The notes under the pieces were generated by a model. The model saw nothing but the letters and a program-made list of their open reading frames with translations, made no database searches and had not been told where the DNA came from. A program made the position numbers and the translations under genes. This document shows, piece by piece, positions 16,172 through 25,019 of a stretch of DNA of 64,000 nt. The number at the start of each line of letters is the position of its first letter. Within the stretch, counting starts at the first letter, position 1. Location of the stretch: the NCBI GenBank assembly GCA_964242115.1, contig CAXSZX010000017.1, positions 1 through 64,000 on the forward strand, given 5' to 3'. The DNA comes from BOG-908 sp964242115. GTDB lineage: Bacteria > Pseudomonadota > Alphaproteobacteria > Acetobacterales > Acetobacteraceae.

Positions 16172-18040
16172 GCCTTTCTGCAAGGCGGTGTTTCTGGCCA
16201 GTTTAAGCGAGTCCCAACTCGGCGCGTAACGCAGCGCCTCGTCGTATTTCGACAGCGCATCCTTCCAGTCGCCTTCCGAGCCCAGAAGGTCTCCCAAGGC
16301 CTTCAACGGTTCGGCGAGGTGCGGGGCCGAGCGGTGGGCAGCGGCGAAGTCGGCGGCGGCCTCGGCGGGCGCGTTGCGGGCGGCTTCGGCGAGGCCGCGG
16401 TAGAGATAGACGAAGGGCAGGTCGGGCGCGATGGACTGGCCTTGTGCCCAGACTTTCCTGGCGCCATCGAGGTCGTTGGCTTTGGCCAAAGCGTAGCCGT
16501 AGAACGCGTAGCAGCGGTTCCACTTGCCGGCTTTCTCGAAGATGGCCTTGGCGTCTGCGGGGCGGTCGGCGAGGCCGTAGACCAGCACGAGCAGGCACGC
16601 GTAATCCAGGTCGCTTGCCTGCAGCGACGCGCTGGACTGCCAGCTTTTCCAGAACGCTTCCATCGGCGGCAGGGCGGCGGCAGCGTCGTTGCGGTCGAGC
16701 GCCGCGTATACCTGCAGCATCAACACTTCTGACTTGGTGTAGGCGTCGTTCGGGTCGCTGGCAGCCATGTAGCGCGCGGCGGCGGCCTGGTCGTGCAACA
16801 TGCCGTAGGCGTCGGCGATGTAGGGGCCATCCGGCAGGACGAGGGCGCCGGCGCCCTTGTTGTAGGCCAGGTCTGCAAGGTCTGCTTCGAGCAGGAGCGG
16901 CAGGTCCCAGACGAGGCCGGCCGCATTCTGGAACAGCCGCTTGTCCGGCAGCTTGCCTTTGGCGGTTGCCACGGCGTGCAGCAGGTCGGTGCTCGCCTGC
17001 CAGGCCGCCTCTTCGCCTTCCGCGGTGGCGAGCGCTGCCGGCAGGTTCATCCGCGGCACCCAGTTGTCCGGGTTCAGCGAGATGGCCAGGCGGAACCTCG
17101 CCGCGGCCTGCACCTGCTGGTTGAGGTTCAGCAACGCGTTGCCCCAGCTGTTGGCGAGGTTGGACCGCAGCTTGTCCGTGCCCGCGCGGGCGAAGGCGCC
17201 CGGCAGAAACGCCAGCGCATCCTTCTCACGCCCACACCCGGTGAGGTACACGGCGAAGGCGAGAGGCTGCGACCTGCCGTAGACGTATTCCGCCGCCTGC
17301 ACCGACAGGCGTTCCAGGTCGCCCGCACCACCGGCGAAGGTTTTTGGCGGCACGCCGCCGCCGCGTATGGTCAGCGCCAGGCCGCCGCTTTCGGTCTGCA
17401 CGAGGTCGCCGCCGATGCGCACGTCGTTTCCGAAACGCTGTTGCAGCAGACGGTGAACTTCGCCCAGGGAGATGCCGGTTTCCGGCACTTCGATCTCGAT
17501 CTCCGACGACCAGGCGCTGTACGAACTCAGCGCCCTTTCCGTGGTGCGGGTTGCGTCCGCCAGCTTCTGCAGCGCGTCGAGCACGCCGGCGGCGACCACC
17601 TTGCCGGTGACACCCTTTGGAGCGAGCGCGGAGGGCGCCTCGAACGCCTCGACGACGACCGCCTGTGAGGTGAAAGCGTCGTGCAGCATCACGAGCAGGC
17701 CGACACCGAACATCATCGCAATCAGGGCTACGAGCACCTGCATGCCCAGGCGGACACGCTGACCGTTTCGCCGCAAGCGGGCTTCGCGCGACTGCCCTTG
17801 CAGGTGGTGCAGCCGGATTGCGCGCTCGGCATGGAGCTGGGCGGTTTGTGCCTTGAGCAGCTCGGCCTGCTCTTTGAGGAACACGAGCGTGGCTGCGGCC
17901 ACCTTGGGATCTCGCCTGGATTGCTCGATGGCCATGGCGATGGCGTAGGCATCGGCGCCGGACGGCAGGTCGGTGGAGGCGGGGGTTTCCGGGGCTTCTT
18001 CCTCACCACCCAGCAGTTCGCCGAGTACCCCTTCGGCCAT
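16169..18040 (-). CDS. Membrane-anchored TPR protein, unknown function
   Basis: A 623-residue protein not assigned to a characterised family. The N-terminal cytoplasmic part (1-125) is charged and coiled-coil-like (LVFLKEQAELLKAQTAQLHA). A single membrane helix follows (MQVLVALIAMMFGVGLLVML, about 128-147). The large C-terminal domain starts with a beta-rich segment (EIEIEVPETGISLGEVHRLL) and continues with TPR-like helices (FRLAISLNPDNWVPRMNLPA; KALGDLLGSEGDWKDALSKY). It is probably an envelope scaffold. The ATG at 18040 follows GAGGAGC. Its stop lies inside a repeat element. Confidence 0.7.
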   Translation of the reverse strand: MAEGVLGELLGGEEEAPETPASTDLPSGADAYAIAMAIEQSRRDPKVAAATLVFLKEQAELLKAQTAQLHAERAIRLHHLQGQSREARLRRNGQRVRLGMQVLVALIAMMFGVGLLVMLHDAFTSQAVVVEAFEAPSALAPKGVTGKVVAAGVLDALQKLADATRTTERALSSYSAWSSEIEIEVPETGISLGEVHRLLQQRFGNDVRIGGDLVQTESGGLALTIRGGGVPPKTFAGGAGDLERLSVQAAEYVYGRSQPLAFAVYLTGCGREKDALAFLPGAFARAGTDKLRSNLANSWGNALLNLNQQVQAAARFRLAISLNPDNWVPRMNLPAALATAEGEEAAWQASTDLLHAVATAKGKLPDKRLFQNAAGLVWDLPLLLEADLADLAYNKGAGALVLPDGPYIADAYGMLHDQAAAARYMAASDPNDAYTKSEVLMLQVYAALDRNDAAAALPPMEAFWKSWQSSASLQASDLDYACLLVLVYGLADRPADAKAIFEKAGKWNRCYAFYGYALAKANDLDGARKVWAQGQSIAPDLPFVYLYRGLAEAARNAPAEAAADFAAAHRSAPHLAEPLKALGDLLGSEGDWKDALSKYDEALRYAPSWDSLKLARNTALQKG

Positions 18041-18369
18041 GTGCAGCTCCTCGAGGTTGGAGTTCTGCCACCAGTATGCCTGATGGCCGCACGCTGGCAA
18101 AGCAGGTGAGCAGGAAGACTACGGCGGTGGCTTTCCGGCGTCGTCGGAACAAGCGGCTTTTGCGTGCCTGGAAGCAGAAAACTTTTGATCCGGCTGTCGC
18201 GGTATTTTCCTGCAACGCGCGCCCCAGGAAACAAAGGTTTTCTGGTTCCTTTTTTTAAAAAAAGAACTGCCTGCTTCGCTTGCTTCGAATCACCGCTCGC
18301 GTGGCCCCGAAAAGCGCCCATAGTCCGCGCAAGACGAGCCTTTATCGGAATCGAGAAAGGAGCGGGATC
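18041..18369. other. Divergent intergenic region between TPR gene and DUF302 gene
   Basis: 329 bases with a repeat element at 18147-18287 and no credible gene. An AAAGGAGCGG ribosome site precedes the ATG at 18370. Promoters for both genes must lie here or within the repeat flanks. Confidence 0.6.
18147..18287. repeat. Double-hairpin intergenic repeat, full but diverged copy
   Basis: GAACAAGCGGCTTTTGCG, GCAGAAAACTTTTGATCC, core GGCTGTCGCGG, CAGGAAACAAAGGTTTTC, then TTCCTTTTTTTAAAAAAAG and GAACTGCCTGCTT. It lies in a divergent region, unlike most copies. Confidence 0.75.
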
Positions 18370-18759
18370 ATGACTGACCCAGACATCCGGGAATTCTTAT
18401 CGTCCGTGCCGTTCGAGGCGACGCTTGACCGCCTGACGGCAGCAATCGCACAAGCCGGGCTGCTCGTGTTCAACCGGGTGGATCATCAGGCGGGCGCGCG
18501 GGAGGCAGGCCTGGAGATGCCGCCGACCATCGTGCTCACCTACGGACATCCGAAAGGCGGCACGCCGATCATGCTCGCTGCACCTTGGGCGGCACTCGAC
18601 CTGCCGCTGCGGGTGCTCGTCCGGGTACGCGACGACGGGCAGACGGTGATCGCGTTTCACCCGATATCGGCTGTGCTTCGGCGGGCGGGCGTGCCGGACG
18701 CGTTTGCCGAGCGGCTGGAGCCGGCGCAACGGGTGCTGGTGAACGCGGTGGCGCCATGA
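18370..18759 (+). CDS. DUF302 family protein
   Basis: A 129-residue single-domain protein of the DUF302 family, whose fold is known but whose function is not. Visible conserved features are FEATLDRLTAAIAQAGLLVF at the start, RVDHQAGAREAGLEMPPTIV, and the core TYGHPKGGTPIMLAAPWAAL followed by LPLRVLVR. The start at 18370 follows AAAGGAG. The stop overlaps the ATG of the SLAC1 transporter gene, so the two are translationally coupled and may act together. Confidence 0.85.
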   Translation: MTDPDIREFLSSVPFEATLDRLTAAIAQAGLLVFNRVDHQAGAREAGLEMPPTIVLTYGHPKGGTPIMLAAPWAALDLPLRVLVRVRDDGQTVIAFHPISAVLRRAGVPDAFAERLEPAQRVLVNAVAP

Positions 18760-19748
18760 GCGAGGCGCTGACCCTGGTGGCACCTGGCCGGCCCATGCTC
18801 GAGTATCTCCCCGTTGGGCTGTTCGGCGCTGTGATGGGCCTAACGGGGTTGTCGGTGGCGTGGCGGCTCGCTGCTGCGCGCTATGGCTTGCCGGAGTGGA
18901 TTGCGCTCGGCATCGCCGCCGTGGCCGTGGCCGTTTTCGTGTTGCTGTTGGCGGGCTACGCCATCAAGCTGGTGACCGCGGCGTCTGCCGTCCGAAGCGA
19001 GTTTCGCCACCCGATCGCGGGCAACCTGTTCGGCACGGTGCTGATCAGCCTGCTGCTGCTGCCGATCGTGTTGGAGCCGTTTGCTCACCGTTTCGCGCAG
19101 GTCATGTGGGGTGTCGGCGCTGCAGGCATGGTGTTGTTTGCCTGGCTCATCGTAAGCCGCTGGATGAGCGACCGGCAGCAGGTGGCCCATGCAACGCCAG
19201 CCTGGATCATCCCTGTGGTGGGGTTGCTGGACGTGCCGCTGGCGCTGCCGGTGATTGGGCTACCGCCGATGCATGGGTTGATGGTCCTGGCACTTGCTAT
19301 CGGCTTGTTCTTCGCCGTGCCACTGTTCACGCTCATCTTCTCGCGCCTGATGTTCGAGCCGCCGTTGCCGGATGCGCTGAAACCGTCGTTGCTGATCCTG
19401 GTGGCACCGTTTGCAGTCGGTTATTCGACCTACACGGTAACGGTTGGGCACACGGACGTTTTTGCGGAAGCGTTGTACATGCTGACGCTGTTCATGCTTG
19501 CGGTGCTGCTTGGGCAGTTGCGTACTTTGCCGCTGTGCTGTCCGTTCCGCGTCTCCTGGTGGGCGGTGAGCTTTCCGCTGGCGGCGTGCAGCATCGCCGC
19601 ACTTCGCTTTGCTGCCGTCCGGCCCGGCATCATTACGGACGCCATCGGGTTGGCACTGCTTGCTTTGGCGTCGGTGGTAGTGGCGGGGCTGCTCGGGCGC
19701 ACGTTGCTAGGTGTTGTCAGGGGAGAGTTGCGGACGTTGAGTAGTTGA
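18756..19748 (+). CDS. SLAC1/TehA family anion channel
   Basis: A 330-residue integral membrane protein with about ten hydrophobic helices, matching the SLAC1/TehA (voltage-dependent anion channel, formerly C4-dicarboxylate transporter/malic acid) family. Motifs include LPVGLFGAVMGLTGLSVAWR at the start, HPIAGNLFGTVLISLLLLPI in helix 3, and PALPVIGLPPMHGLMVL-like and FSRLMFEPPLPDALKPSLLI segments. Family members conduct anions or efflux compounds such as tellurite or sulfite. It overlaps the DUF302 stop by four bases. The substrate is unknown. Confidence 0.85.
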   Translation: MSEALTLVAPGRPMLEYLPVGLFGAVMGLTGLSVAWRLAAARYGLPEWIALGIAAVAVAVFVLLLAGYAIKLVTAASAVRSEFRHPIAGNLFGTVLISLLLLPIVLEPFAHRFAQVMWGVGAAGMVLFAWLIVSRWMSDRQQVAHATPAWIIPVVGLLDVPLALPVIGLPPMHGLMVLALAIGLFFAVPLFTLIFSRLMFEPPLPDALKPSLLILVAPFAVGYSTYTVTVGHTDVFAEALYMLTLFMLAVLLGQLRTLPLCCPFRVSWWAVSFPLAACSIAALRFAAVRPGIITDAIGLALLALASVVVAGLLGRTLLGVVRGELRTLSS

Positions 19749-19760
19749 GGCGCGGAGAAA

Positions 19761-19898
19761 GCAAGGCCTGCTTTTTCGAGAGGAAGCAAACAGCTTTTGC
19801 TGCGGCTGTCGCGGACGGCTGAAACGACACGTTTCGACACGACACAAACCACGCAGACAAAAGTTTGGTTCTTTTTTGAAAAAAGAACTGCTTGCTTA
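19761..19898. repeat. Double-hairpin intergenic repeat, full copy (B, type II core, A')
   Basis: GCAAGGCCTGCTTTTTCG, GAAGCAAACAGCTTTTG, core GCTGTCGCGGACGGCTGAA, then AAAAGTTTGGTTCTTTTTTG and AAAGAACTGCTTGC. It lies in a convergent gap, 12 bases before the stop of the large kinase gene. Confidence 0.85.
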
Positions 19899-19910
19899 CT
19901 TTCGTCGCGC

Positions 19911-22900
19911 TCAGCAGTGAAGCCTTTCGTGGCTATCCTCGTCCTGCGTGACCACGCGGTTGCGGCCCTGCTGCTTGGCGCAGTACAGCGCCGCGTCGGC
20001 CGCCTGCAGGAATTGCGCCGGTTCGACGGAGTTGCGCGGAACCAGGGCGGCCGCGCCCAGGCTGATGGTGACGCAGTGCAGAGGGGAGGCGGCATGCGGC
20101 TCGCGCAACGCGAGCACGGCGTCCCGGGCGCGGGTTGCGACCGCTCTGGCGCCCCGCAGGTCGGCCCCGGGCAGGATGAGGGCGAACTCCTCGCCGCCAT
20201 AGCGCGCGGCGAGGTCCACATCCTGGCGCGCCACGGCCTGGATGGCGGTTGCCACCGCACGCAGGCAACGGTCGCCGCCGACGTGGCCGTAATGATCGTT
20301 GTAACGCTTGAAGTGGTCGACGTCGACCAGGACGAGGCCCAGGCTGGTGGACCCGCGCAGCGCGCGCAGCCATTCGCTGGCGAGCACGTCGTCGAAGCGG
20401 CGGCGGTTCGCCAGGCCCGTCAGGGCGTCGCTGATGCTGAGCTGCTCCAGCCGCCGGTTGACCACGGCCAGCGTCTCGGTGCGTTCGGCCACCCGCTGCT
20501 CCAGCGAGGCGTAGAGCCGGGCGTTGTCCAGCGAGACGGCGAGCTGGCTGGCGACGAGGGTGACCAGGTCCACCCGGGCCCGGGAAAAGACGCCGCGGCT
20601 GAGGTGGTTCTCCAGGATCAGCACGGCGCGCGCGGCACCTTGGCTTTGCACCGGCAGCGCGAGCATCGAGCAGCGCGCCAGACCGGCGACGTAGGGGTCG
20701 CGCGCGAAACGGTCGTCCAGCCTGGCATCGTCGATCACGAGCGGCGCCTGCGTGCGCTCCACCGTGCGCAAGACCGACAGCGGCAGTGCCCGGCGTGCTG
20801 CGGCCGCCTCAACCGGTTCGGCCGGCTGGTCGCCCCGGGCCGGCAGGCACCAGCCCGCAAGCGACTCGTCCCAGACCACCATCTGCACCGAGGTGGCGCC
20901 GGTCATCGCCGCCAGCGTCTCGACGACCTGTGCGTAGAGCGCACCGATCGTCCGCTGCGAGCTGAGCGCCTGGGAGGCGCGCAGGATGGCTAGCAGGTCG
21001 ATGTCGTCCGAACTGATGCTTGCCGGCCGTCCCGCTTGCTGGCTCTCGCGCGCGTCGAGGAAGCCGTGGGTCGCGGTCAGCCGGCGGACCACGCCGGGGG
21101 CGCCCCAGGCGGCGTAGCGCGCCTGGGCGTCGCGCAGCAGCGCGCGGCCGGCGTAGTCCAGCCCGTGCGCGAGGTGAAAGAGGCCTGCCCGCTCGGCGAT
21201 CAGCGCGTGGTGCCAGGGACGCGTCTGCACGACGCAGGATTGCAGGGCGCGGTCGAAGGCGCGGGCGGCGCGTGCGGTGTCGCCTTCGGTCCAGGCCGCT
21301 TCGGCATCGATGAAGTTGAGGAGGTGCGCGAAGTTGCAGGGCGCGTCGGCGGCACGTGCGGCGAACCAGGCGCGCAACGTGTGGAACGCGGCGGGAAGCT
21401 GGGTGGCGCCCGGCTGGCCGGTCTGGCGCTGCTGCCGCGCCAGCGACAGGGCGTGCAGCAGGTTGGCCATGGTGCAGCGGTAGGCGCCGCCGATGCGCGG
21501 GGTCAGGCTCGCCGCGGCAGCACTGTTGGTGGCGAGGCGGGCATCGTCGGCGAACAACGCGGCGATGAGTGCCTGGCTGCAATGGAAACCGAACGTGGCC
21601 AGCGGTTTGTTGGCGATCCCCGGATCAGGCGCCTGTGCGAGGCGGGTTGCAGCCTCGGCGTCCCCGGTCATCACCGCCAGCAGGTGATGGTGGTTGGTGA
21701 GGATGTCCGAGAGGTGGGTGTTGCCGGTTTGCACGGTGAAGTCGCGGGCGGTGGCCAGGTGCGTGGCACTGACCTCCAGAGTGGGTGCGCAGTCGAGCAG
21801 GGCGGCGAGCGACGAGATGTCGTTGATGCAGACTGCCTGGATCTCGCCGGCCTTGATCAGGCTGGGACGGGCGGCCTCGGCCTGGTCGAGCGTGCGCTCC
21901 AGCCGCTCGAACCAGTGGATCGCGAAGGTGGCGAAGTTTTGCCGGGCAAGCGAGGTCTCCGGTTCGTAGCCGGCGGCCGCACCGACGCCCACGGCGTGGC
22001 GCGCCACGGTGTAGGCGCCCTCGTAATCCTCGCCGAAGACGATGAGCGCGGACCCGCTGCGGGCCAGGTTCACCACCAGTTCCGGGCAGGCGCCGTGGGT
22101 CGCCCACAGGCGCTGGGTCTCCACCGCCAGCCAGGCGCCGGTGAGCGGGTGGAACAGCTGCGCCGTGGGCAGGATGCGGCTGATCAGCCGGGAGGCGGCG
22201 CGCACCAGCGGATCATCGGTGGTGGCGAGGTCTGCCGGGTGCTTGGCGGCCTCCGCCCTCACCCACTCGGTCAGGCCGGCCAGGCCGGGTGAGACCCAGG
22301 CGGCCAGGTCGGTATCCGGCCGGCTGATGCCCAGACGTGCCAGCATGCCGAGGCCGACCTCCATCGCCTGGGCGTGGTGGCCACGGTTGCACAGGCTGAG
22401 CACCTGCACGCAGCTGGCCTCCGCCAGAACCAGCGGGTCGGTGCCGTGCTGGCCGATCTCGGCGAACAGGCGGTCGGCGTCATCGTGCTGCCCGAGGCTG
22501 TAGAGCGCGGTCAGCCGTGCGGTGCGCAGCCGGGTGAGCTCCCGGATGTCCGGCTCGGCGCGTGCCGCCTGCAGGGTGGCCGCGGCGCCGTAGTAGCGCT
22601 CGGCCGCCCGGTGGCGGAACAGGCGGGCGGCGGCGTCCCCGGCGCCGGCAAACAGAGCCGCGGCACGGCTGGCCTCCCGAGCGGTGGTGATTTCCGCGAG
22701 GTTGGGCAGGTACTGCTCTGCCGCCTCGATCTCAAAGTCCGCGGTGTGGGCCAGGCGGCGGGCCAGTGCGAGTTGCCGGGCCGGCAGGCCGGCCGTGCCC
22801 ATGCCGTCATGCAGCGCCTGCTGGACGCGGTGGTTGCGGAACCTCAGCATAGCCTGGCCGCGCGAGGGCCCGTGGTCGAGCACCAGCAGACCGTCTTCGA

Positions 22901-24806
22901 GCGCGGGTGAGAGCTGGGCTTCCAGCAAGCAGGAAGACGTGGCGCGGGCCGCCGCCAGCAGGGCTGGCGAGACTTCGCTGCCCAGAAAGGCCATGTCCGC
23001 CAGCACGTCCTGGGTGGCGTCCGGCAGGGCAGCGATGCGGGCATGCAGCAGGGCGCAGACCTCGCCCTGGCCGACGTGGCGGCGGATGTCGGTGCTGCTC
23101 CAGCGCCAGCCCTCGGGGCCGCGGAACAGGGTCTTGTCGCGACGCAGCGCGTTCAGCAGCTCCACGCTGTCGAACGGGTTGCCGTGCGTGCGCGCGCCCA
23201 CCGCGTCGGCCAGCGGGCGAGCGGCCTGCGGTGTCAGGCGCAGCATGTCGGCCACGAAGGCGGCGAGCGCCGGCGGTGGCAGGTTGGCCAAGTGCAGGCG
23301 GCGGGGCGGCGCTGCGGCTTGCTGCCACCTGAGCAACGCGCTGCCCAGCGCCGGCGAGTCCGCAGCGTCGCGGTAGCCGCACACTAGGAGCAGCCCGGGA
23401 CAGGGTCCGGCCGCCAGCAGGGTGTCGATCATGCCCAAGGCGGCGTCCGGCGCCCACTGCAGATGGTCCAGCACCAGCAGCAGCGGCCGCGCCGGCGAGG
23501 CCACCGCCTGGAGCAAGGCCAGCGCAGCTTCACGCAGCCCGGCCTCGCTGGCCCCGGGAGGTACCTCCAGCCTGCCGGTCACCGCTTCCAGCTCCGGGAC
23601 CGCCTGCAGCAGCAGGCCCAGATCGCCGCCCAGCCGTGCCGCCAGGCGGGCGCGCATGGCGGCGAGCTCGTCGTCCGGCTCGGCCAGTAGCAGCGCCACC
23701 ACCTTTCTGATCAGCTGGTTGACCGCGCGGGTCTGGCCGTCCTGCCGATACTGTTCGAAGCGGCTGGCGGCGAACCAGCCGCCTTGCGCGGCCACGATGG
23801 AGCGCATCTGGTCGATCAACGCGGTCTTGCCGACGCCCTGCCCGCCGCTGACGAGAAGCAGGCGACAGGTGCCCGCCTGCGCGCCGGCAACCGCTGCGCG
23901 GGCCTGGGCCAGCTCCGGCTCCCGCCCGATCAGTCGCGAGGGGGCGGCCAGCCGGGACGGGAAGTCGCTGAGGCCGAGCGGGAAGTCCGCCGGCCCGCGT
24001 TGCGTCATGGCGGCGTGCAGCCGGTCCAGGTCGTCGGCCAGGCCGTCCGCGCTCTGGTAGCGCCGGTCGGGCTCCTTTTCGAGCAGGCGCAGGATGATGT
24101 CCGAGAGCAGCGGCGGCAGGGTGCGGCAAAGCTGGGACGGGGGCACCGGCATGCTGGCCACGTGGTCGCGGACCAGCCTGAACGCGTCACCTCGGCCGAA
24201 CGGCGGGGCGCCGGTGGCGAACTCGTAGAGCGTGGCGCCGAGCTGGTAGAGGTCGGCACGCTGGTCGATGGTCTGCGCCACGCGGCCGGTGAGCTCGGGA
24301 GCGATGTAGGCCAGCGTTCCCGCGATGCCGCTATGGTGGGTGAAGCTGCGGCGGTCTTCTGCGGCCATCGTCGCGAGGTGGAAATCGATCAGCTCGGGCG
24401 GGCCGCCGGCGGGCGCCTGCAGGATGTTGGCCGGCGAGATGTCCAGGTGCAGGACGCCGCGCCGGTGCATGTCGGCCAGGATGCGTGCGAGGTGGCGCGC
24501 CAGGCCGACGAGCAAGCCCGGCGCAAGGCGGCCGGCCCCCTCCAGCGGTGCGAGGCCGCCATCTGCCAGGATCAGCGCGGCGCCGGGCCCGGTGGACAGC
24601 AGGCGCGCCACGCCCGCCACGCGCTCCAGCCGCTCCAGCATGCGCGCCTCGTGCCGCATGCGGCCCAGCGCGTCCGGCCCGAGCAGGCGCTTCTCGATGA
24701 CCGAGACGCCACCGGCCAGGTTGGACAGGCGCGCGACGACGGTGCGTTCGCTGCGGTAGATCACCTCGGCCACGGGCGACGCACACGCGGCAAGCTTCAT
24801 AGGCAT
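19911..24806 (-). CDS. Giant sensor: Ser/Thr kinase-like + AAA ATPase + TPR-like + GAF + GGDEF (diguanylate cyclase)
   Basis: A 1631-residue PknK-type signalling protein fused to a diguanylate cyclase. The kinase-like domain (about 10-270) has Lys in VIEKRL, the catalytic loop HLDISPANIL (Asp122, Asn127), DFH in place of DFG (141-143), and APE (169-171). A STAND-type ATPase follows with Walker A GGQGVGKT (321-328) and a Walker B-like LLLVLDHLQW. A long helical repeat region (about 650-1230) leads to a GAF domain, a coiled coil and a GGDEF domain with GGEEF at 1537-1541, so c-di-GMP synthesis is likely. No transmembrane segment is obvious. It is monocistronic between two repeats. Confidence 0.92.
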   Translation of the reverse strand: MPMKLAACASPVAEVIYRSERTVVARLSNLAGGVSVIEKRLLGPDALGRMRHEARMLERLERVAGVARLLSTGPGAALILADGGLAPLEGAGRLAPGLLVGLARHLARILADMHRRGVLHLDISPANILQAPAGGPPELIDFHLATMAAEDRRSFTHHSGIAGTLAYIAPELTGRVAQTIDQRADLYQLGATLYEFATGAPPFGRGDAFRLVRDHVASMPVPPSQLCRTLPPLLSDIILRLLEKEPDRRYQSADGLADDLDRLHAAMTQRGPADFPLGLSDFPSRLAAPSRLIGREPELAQARAAVAGAQAGTCRLLLVSGGQGVGKTALIDQMRSIVAAQGGWFAASRFEQYRQDGQTRAVNQLIRKVVALLLAEPDDELAAMRARLAARLGGDLGLLLQAVPELEAVTGRLEVPPGASEAGLREAALALLQAVASPARPLLLVLDHLQWAPDAALGMIDTLLAAGPCPGLLLVCGYRDAADSPALGSALLRWQQAAAPPRRLHLANLPPPALAAFVADMLRLTPQAARPLADAVGARTHGNPFDSVELLNALRRDKTLFRGPEGWRWSSTDIRRHVGQGEVCALLHARIAALPDATQDVLADMAFLGSEVSPALLAAARATSSCLLEAQLSPALEDGLLVLDHGPSRGQAMLRFRNHRVQQALHDGMGTAGLPARQLALARRLAHTADFEIEAAEQYLPNLAEITTAREASRAAALFAGAGDAAARLFRHRAAERYYGAAATLQAARAEPDIRELTRLRTARLTALYSLGQHDDADRLFAEIGQHGTDPLVLAEASCVQVLSLCNRGHHAQAMEVGLGMLARLGISRPDTDLAAWVSPGLAGLTEWVRAEAAKHPADLATTDDPLVRAASRLISRILPTAQLFHPLTGAWLAVETQRLWATHGACPELVVNLARSGSALIVFGEDYEGAYTVARHAVGVGAAAGYEPETSLARQNFATFAIHWFERLERTLDQAEAARPSLIKAGEIQAVCINDISSLAALLDCAPTLEVSATHLATARDFTVQTGNTHLSDILTNHHHLLAVMTGDAEAATRLAQAPDPGIANKPLATFGFHCSQALIAALFADDARLATNSAAAASLTPRIGGAYRCTMANLLHALSLARQQRQTGQPGATQLPAAFHTLRAWFAARAADAPCNFAHLLNFIDAEAAWTEGDTARAARAFDRALQSCVVQTRPWHHALIAERAGLFHLAHGLDYAGRALLRDAQARYAAWGAPGVVRRLTATHGFLDARESQQAGRPASISSDDIDLLAILRASQALSSQRTIGALYAQVVETLAAMTGATSVQMVVWDESLAGWCLPARGDQPAEPVEAAAARRALPLSVLRTVERTQAPLVIDDARLDDRFARDPYVAGLARCSMLALPVQSQGAARAVLILENHLSRGVFSRARVDLVTLVASQLAVSLDNARLYASLEQRVAERTETLAVVNRRLEQLSISDALTGLANRRRFDDVLASEWLRALRGSTSLGLVLVDVDHFKRYNDHYGHVGGDRCLRAVATAIQAVARQDVDLAARYGGEEFALILPGADLRGARAVATRARDAVLALREPHAASPLHCVTISLGAAALVPRNSVEPAQFLQAADAALYCAKQQGRNRVVTQDEDSHERLHC

Positions 24807-24900
24807 AGTTGGCGTGTCCCACCTGAGCGCCGCCGTTTGGCCAGTTATGATACGTCGAGGTGATAACGAAAAGATTAAACGACGCGGGACAGGAGGAGGA

Positions 24901-25019
24901 AGGCAAGCGGTTCGTTTTCGAAAAAAGAACCAAAAAACTTTTGTCTCCGCTGTCGCGCGCTCGCGGCAAGCAGAAGTCTCTTGTTTCTTTGTCTTCAGAA
25001 AAAAAGGCCCTGCCTGCTT
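24901..25019. repeat. Double-hairpin intergenic repeat, full copy (A, short core, B')
   Basis: AGGCAAGCGGTTCGTTTTCG, AAAAAGAACCAAAAAACTT, core CGCTGTCGCGCGCTCGCGGC, then AGAAGTCTCTTGTTTCTTTG and AAAAAGGCCCTGCCTGC. Its end overlaps the stop codon of the multicopper oxidase gene. Confidence 0.82.
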
